Assembly (NCBI RefSeq): GCF_048128805.1
Contig: NC_136003.1
Coordinates: 27,124,885-27,188,884, forward strand
DNA length: 64,000 nucleotides
Direction: 5' to 3'
Source of the DNA: Centroberyx gerrardi
Lineage: Eukaryota; Chordata; Actinopteri; Beryciformes; Berycidae
The notes beneath the pieces were generated by a model. That model did not search any database. It was not told the origin of the DNA and saw only the letters and a list, made by a program, of their open reading frames with translations. This document shows, piece by piece, positions 59,203 to 64,000 of the stretch. A program made the position numbers and the translations under genes. The number at the start of each line of letters is the position of its first letter. The first letter of the stretch is position 1.

Positions 59203-59918
59203 TGTGTGTTGGATATAGACACAGGGCCAGATTGGCAGTTCAGCAAGAATACACCAAGCCACAGCAATGAAACCAGCAGACAGCGGTTGGAGAAACAGAG
59301 AGGTAGCGGTAGAACCCGAGATCCAGTAGGCACCACCAGGACCAGATCGGCTAATAAATCCCATTGTTCCACAGTAAAAATTGCACAGTATGGGTACTTA
59401 AACCTTAATATGATGAACTGTAAAGAACTGTAAGATGGGTCGCACGAAAAGTTCTTACAAAACACTATTGCCACAGAGGGATTTGCTTAGAGGGGGGTGA
59501 TCTGTCTTTGAGGATTTCACTAACAGATGAATTTGATACTCACAATGGGCCTCATTCACAGCATGCTCTTGCACATAAATTGATTTAGCCCAAAATAACC
59601 ATATCTGTGGAGATGGGGCTGCGTACAAGGAGGTATTGTGTTGTTGCAATTCTTACTCTTTGCCAATAGAGGTCGATAAATGTCTTGGATTACTTAATTC
59701 TGCATTAAATAACCTTAATGTGGTATATTCCAAGCCTATTGGTGGCAGCAGTGTGTACCCAGTATTTCAGATGTACATGAAGAAAAACAGGGACTGGACT
59801 GTTTACTACATCATGAAATAAAAGTGTCAAAGTCCAATTTCTGTGCCTGTGTGCAGTTAGATTTTCCGTTCCTCTTTGCATGACAGCTTCGACATTCTGT
59901 GTCTAATTCAGAATACCA

Positions 59919-62225
59919 ATGGAGCAGATCACCGAAGACCTTTGCAGGTATAAGAACTACAACTTTGCCATCGGCCTCACCACTGCAGAATACATCGATT
60001 CACTCCAGAGCTTTGAGATCCGTGACAGTGACACATTCCTTGTCACTTATCCAAAGTCAGGTGAGTGAAACAAATCTTCAAATAGGCTATATCCATCATT
60101 TGTTGCACTCACATTTTTTGTCCTGAGTCCCATCACTTTTATTATTATTATTATTATTATTTTTACTCAGTGCACTGTAGGTATATTCAGGGACCCCTTA
60201 CAATGTTTTCAAAGCTTTTCATACATCCTGACACAGGCACCATATGGACTCAAAACATCATCATCTCCATCTGTGAGTTAGAGAAAGATCTTGTTGCTTA
60301 TCCCAACAACTTGGAGCAGATGCCATGGCTGGAGTACACGGAGGGTCGTGAAGACTACTCTCTCCGACCTTCCCCGAGGTTTTTCGCCTCTCACCTCACC
60401 CCGGCTCTCATGCCTCAAGGACTGAAGGACAAGAGGGCAAAGGTAACAGATTGCAATCTATGCCGGACTATACACCGCCCGACTCTTTTCAGAAACCAGG
60501 CTTACTGTTGCTTTGGTTATCGGCTAACATACATACATTATAGATCATGACTTAAGACCTTTTCTGAATCGTTAGGAGCCGCCTGTCAATTCGGCGTACA
60601 CGCAGTACACCACACAGCCCTCAATTGAGTAAGATTTTCACTTTTGTAACTGGTTTGACTTTTACGATCTCAACAAAATACACAGTGGTGGGCGACGGCA
60701 GCGAGCAGTGCGAAGTGAACCAATCCTAAAAGTTTAAATTTTATTGAAGTAACAGCTGATTGGTGGATCACTTGCATGCCGAATTTACCATTAGACCCTA
60801 TCGATTCAGAAAAGGTATTGATTCAAGTTCTACTGGGTATGTACGTTTGCCGAAAATCGAGACAGCATTAAACAGACAGATATTTGAATGGAGTTTGGCG
60901 TCACTTTCTTTCCACATGTAGGTCTATCGGGCATAGCTCTGTGCTGATTTTTTTTTTTATTTTTATGGCAGATCATCTATGTGATGCGGAACCCAAAGGA
61001 CGTCGTCGTCTCCTATTTCCACTTCTGCAGTGCCTGGACCCCGATGAAGAACCCAAAGAGTTTCGAGGACTTTTTGGAGCACTATCTGGTGGGGAAGGGT
61101 AAGGTACCTCAGCCCTACTTGATGGTCATCTTACAGAACACTGTGCTGATAAATCACCCGTGATAATCCTGTTTATTGTATGGGGTCAGAGTCCGTATGG
61201 GGACACCGTGCAGTTCTCCTCTCTTCTGCTGTGTTACATATTAGACAAGCACAATAAAAGAGTTGTTTATTTTCTATTATCTACCAGATGTTGTCGAGCA
61301 GAACGGAAATGTGTGTTGAGAGCATACAAGAACAGACTCAGTTACGTCAATATTTTTCATGATTAATTTCGTTCATAGAACAGTGGAGATTAATCTGAAG
61401 CTTTAGCCTTCTTTTACCATTTTGCCCACATTTCCTCTTTCACACATTTCAACCTGTTGTGTTTCTGAATATAGTCAATATTTGATTTGAGGAAAATTTT
61501 AAACCAAGGCATACATGCATGCCATGTCATTATACAGTTGGTGCAGCATCCTGGTTTGATCACATCAGAGAGTGGCATGCTAAGAGAGACCAGTACAACA
61601 TCCTTTTCCTGAAATATGAGGACATGATTTTGGTAAGATTTAGCTTGGCAGGACTCATGGTTTCCCCTGAGGATATTCAGTATTCAGTACCATCAAGAGT
61701 CCGGGCGAGGCAGGCGTTTCAAATCCATTTGATGCGTTGGGCCATGGTCATTTACCAGAGGTAGTAATCATCAAAAGAGTCATTTCTTGGTCAGTGTTGT
61801 AAAAAGATTGCGTTTGCTTCTCTACTAGCCTTTTGTTTCTCTTTCAGGATCTGAAGACAGCAGTGATTAAGATGTGCAATTTCTTAGGGAAAGACCTGAG
61901 TGAGGCAGCCATAGATCAAGTTGTTGAGAAATGTACATTCAAGAACATGAAGAAAGACCCGAAGGCCAATTACAAGTTCCTGCCACCAGATCAGTTGAAT
62001 GGAGACTTCATGCGCAAAGGTAATGTAACCTCTTAACTGCAGGTACATATTAACAGATTATGAGGTGTAACATTTTATTTTTTTATTGCAGGTAAGATCG
62101 GTGACTGGAAGAACATCTTTACCGTGGCCCAGAGCGAGAGCTTCGATCAGATCTTTCAGGAGCGAATGGCCGATATGGATTTGAAGATCATCTGGGACAC
62201 TGCAGAGCTGCCACAGCAACACTGA
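59919..62225 (+). CDS. Cytosolic sulfotransferase (SULT), copy 2
   Basis: Six exons: 59919-60060, 60237-60442, 60972-61098, 61538-61632, 61848-62019 and 62092-62225, with GT/AG borders and compatible phases, giving 291 residues. One codon is missing in exon 2 relative to copy 1 (GREDYSLRP against [10 protein letters not shown]). It keeps the PAPS loop TYPKSG, the catalytic His in SHLTP, the [14 protein letters not shown] block and RKGKIGDW. Unlike copy 1 it retains the full KxxxTVxxxE dimer motif ([10 protein letters not shown]). Differences cluster in exon 3 ([12 protein letters not shown] against [12 protein letters not shown]), near the expected substrate side. Intron 3 is only 439 bp. It is probably an amine sulfotransferase-like (SULT3-type) enzyme using PAPS in the cytosol. 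Confidence 0.92.
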
Positions 62226-62408
62226 TGATGTGTACAGCATTTTTCTGAATCCTAGAAACTTGCAACTCAGATATTTACGGGCACTGACACTTTACGTCTA
62301 CATATGTCTTAAGCTGTTCATGTGTATCACAAAGACAACCAGTGCAGTTATGTTTTCCAACTCATTTTCTGACTTGTGTATAGGGAGCATACAAGAGAAG
62401 AGAACACT

Positions 62409-62414
62409 AATAAA
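62409..62414 (+). terminator. SULT-2 poly(A) signal
   Basis: AATAAA lies about 185 bases after the stop codon, in sequence matching SULT-1 at 30187. Confidence 0.5.
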
Positions 62415-62429
62415 AGCAAGTTGGCCAAT

Positions 62430-62977
62430 CTCTGATATCTTTATTGAATGTCAAAAGGAGTTACGGTGTGTTTCTATGTGTGTGGTGCAGCCCACTTTGG
62501 TCACTAGAGCCGTCTCCACACCTCAGTTCTCTTCATCTAGAAAAAGAATGGAAAAAAGGAAGGGGAAACAGTTTTCTATCAGTAAACAAAACTGGGTTAA
62601 CCTAAAAATACAGTCATCCAAACAAGGAAAATCATTCAAGGGATGCAGGGATCTTTTCCAATTTGAAGTTCTTTCACCTCAGACACTTTTCTGACAGTGG
62701 AAAAAAGGCTTTATATAGAACCTCTAGTTGATTGGGACATTCTCAGTTCTACTGTACCGTAAATCTATAAACATTTCACCCTAAAATAACCAAATGTAAT
62801 AATCATATATCATATAATATTATAATCGAATCATCCCAAAACAACCAAAATAACCAAATAAAATTTAAAAGGTCTCAATGTCCCTGTAAATCAGAATCAT
62901 TGGAATATATGATACAGGATAGTAGAAATAGAATAGTGCATGCAAACTTCATACCATGAATATATACAGTATATTAT
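62430..62977. other. Region between SULT-2 and the minus-strand gene
   Basis: 62430-62710 matches 30200-30465 after SULT-1, so the duplicated unit reaches here. 62730-62977 is AT-rich and probably holds the 3' UTR of the minus-strand gene. No other gene is seen. Confidence 0.45.
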
Positions 62978-63459
62978 CTACTGAATATACTTGGCTTGGG
63001 AAACGGCAGCAGTTGGCAATCCTGTCTCACCTTCCTCCTCCTCATCCTCTTCGTCCTCCTCTTCCTCCTCATCTTCGTCGGAGCTGAAGGTCCCGTCGGG
63101 CAGGCTGTAGACTCGGATCACTTGCTGTTGGCAAACACACACACACACACACAATGTTGACCCGTCAGCACTACGATTTACAACCAACAAACAAAGTCCC
63201 TCTGAAATCTTTCAGCACAACGCAGAAACGGTGACAGAGTGGGTGTTTTCCTTTGTGCCGGCTCACCTTGTTGGGATCCTTGAGGATGAGGTACTTGCCC
63301 TCGTCCAGCTTGCGGCAGATATCGATGACACAGCGGAGGATGCCCCAGGCGTTCTCCATGCTCAGGTTGATCTGGCTGGCGAACTCGTTGGGTTTGAACT
63401 GCTGGGTGCCCAGGATGACGTGGCGAGCAGAGTCCTTCACGTGGTAACGAGACACGTAC
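62978..63459 (-). CDS. Conserved protein with acidic C-terminus (last two exons)
   Basis: Minus-strand exons 63459-63267 and 63124-62978 join in frame (LKDPNK, then QVIRVYS). The first reads [39 protein letters not shown] and [19 protein letters not shown]. The second reads [20 protein letters not shown] and continues acidic, ending SQAKYIQ and TAG at 62980-62978. Splice sites are CCAG/GTGAGC and CAACAG. Codon use is GC-rich and typical of an old conserved vertebrate gene, unlike the transposons. I do not recognise the protein. The fold may be a small helical, winged-helix-like domain with an acidic tail, which would suit a cytoplasmic or nuclear adaptor; this is a guess. Upstream exons lie beyond 63490, possibly outside the window. 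A CA repeat (63133-63153) lies in the intron. Confidence 0.75.
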
Positions 63460-63562
63460 CTGGACACAAGACAGGGATGCAACGCCGTATGTCAGAAAAG
63501 TGCAACAGTCGAAGCATCTCTACGGGTTCAAGATTGTTCTGATATAATCTGAGTGTATTCAG

Positions 63563-63772
63563 GGTGGGAAACCCTATGTGGAAGACAGTGAAGCAGGTGT
63601 AAACAATGGCAAAGTCAACCAGCCTTTGGACACAAAAAATAATGAAAATATGCGGCAAAATGATCCTTCAGTGTCGTGGAGAGATGAGCAGAGCTTGGGA
63701 CCAAATTACCCACAAAGTTCCACATTCAAGTCTACAGTAACTGGATTGAAGGAAACATCCATGATGTCAAAG
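63563..63772 (+). CDS. Possible exon of an unknown + strand gene
   Basis: Between TATTCAG and GGTAAGACC the + strand is open for exactly 70 codons in phase 0: GGKPYVEDSEAGVNNGKVNQ, PLDTKNNENMRQNDPSVSW and FKSTVTGLKETSMMSK. The composition is polar and disordered. There is no known domain. It would sit within or next to the minus-strand gene, so it could also be chance. The rest to 64000 is AT-rich with nothing recognised. Confidence 0.3.
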
Positions 63773-64000
63773 GTAAGACCGTCCACCTGTTGATACCATT
63801 GGTTCATATTAGCAGTCAGCTACTTCATGGTGTTTCCAAAACAACAGCATCAAATTACTGTCAGCATTAAAGCCTTTATCTTTAGCAATATGTTAACATG
63901 TTTCAGATCCATAATGATGCTTTTTGAGTCTGAATTGCTTGTTAGCTGTATCTGCTAGCTAACAATAGGTATCTTTAGCCAGCTAAAACTGCTGAAAAGT

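Overview
The window looks like teleost (ray-finned fish) genomic DNA. Genes are split by GT/AG introns, roughly half or more of the sequence is transposon debris of kinds typical of fish (L2-, Rex1- and L1/Tx1-like LINEs, gypsy, Tc1/mariner, hAT and TTAA-flanked MITEs, tRNA-derived SINEs), and the genes belong to fish-type apolipoprotein L (APOL) and cytosolic sulfotransferase (SULT) families. I cannot name the species.

Host genes. Three APOL-like genes lie on the + strand. Copy A shows only its last exon (1603-2572), because its 5' part is left of the window. Copy B (37059-44053) and copy C (52289-56342) are complete four-exon genes of 581 and 594 predicted residues. Two six-exon sulfotransferases on the + strand, copy 1 (19903-29550, 292 aa) and copy 2 (59919-62225, 291 aa), keep the PAPS-binding and catalytic motifs. 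The order APOL-A, SULT-1, APOL-B, APOL-C, SULT-2, with matching flanking DNA, suggests repeated duplication of an APOL-SULT segment. At the right edge a minus-strand gene with a very acidic C-terminus ends (62978-63459), and a possible + strand exon lies at 63563-63772.

Layout. 1-1602: APOL-A intron 3 with a hAT element and a nested MITE. 2.6-8.2 kb: L2 LINE fragments, MITEs and a Tc1 transposase relic. 8.2-13.5 kb: a decayed minus-strand region with a solo LTR and exon relics of a transposon-like gene pair. 14.7-17.2 kb: LINE. 17.5-18.7 kb: gypsy pol relic. 19.3-30.4 kb: SULT-1, whose third intron is swollen to 7.8 kb by repeats, a P2X7-like exon and other relics. 30.4-37 kb: repeats, then a block duplicated upstream of APOL-B and APOL-C. 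37-44 kb: APOL-B. 44.5-52 kb: Rex1-like and L1-like LINEs and the second duplicated block, split by a large hAT element carrying a SINE. 52.3-56.3 kb: APOL-C. 56.5-59.9 kb: L1-like remnants. 59.9-62.4 kb: SULT-2. 62.9-64 kb: edge gene(s).

Function. APOL proteins are membrane-active, and in mammals several are interferon-inducible. Consistent with this, an interferon-stimulated response element sits about 175 bp before the APOL-B start codon and a one-base variant sits before APOL-C. SULTs transfer sulfate from PAPS to small amines or phenols in the cytosol. I see no evidence that the two families work together; they appear to share a locus through duplication. All protein names rest on recognised sequence patterns, not on database searches.
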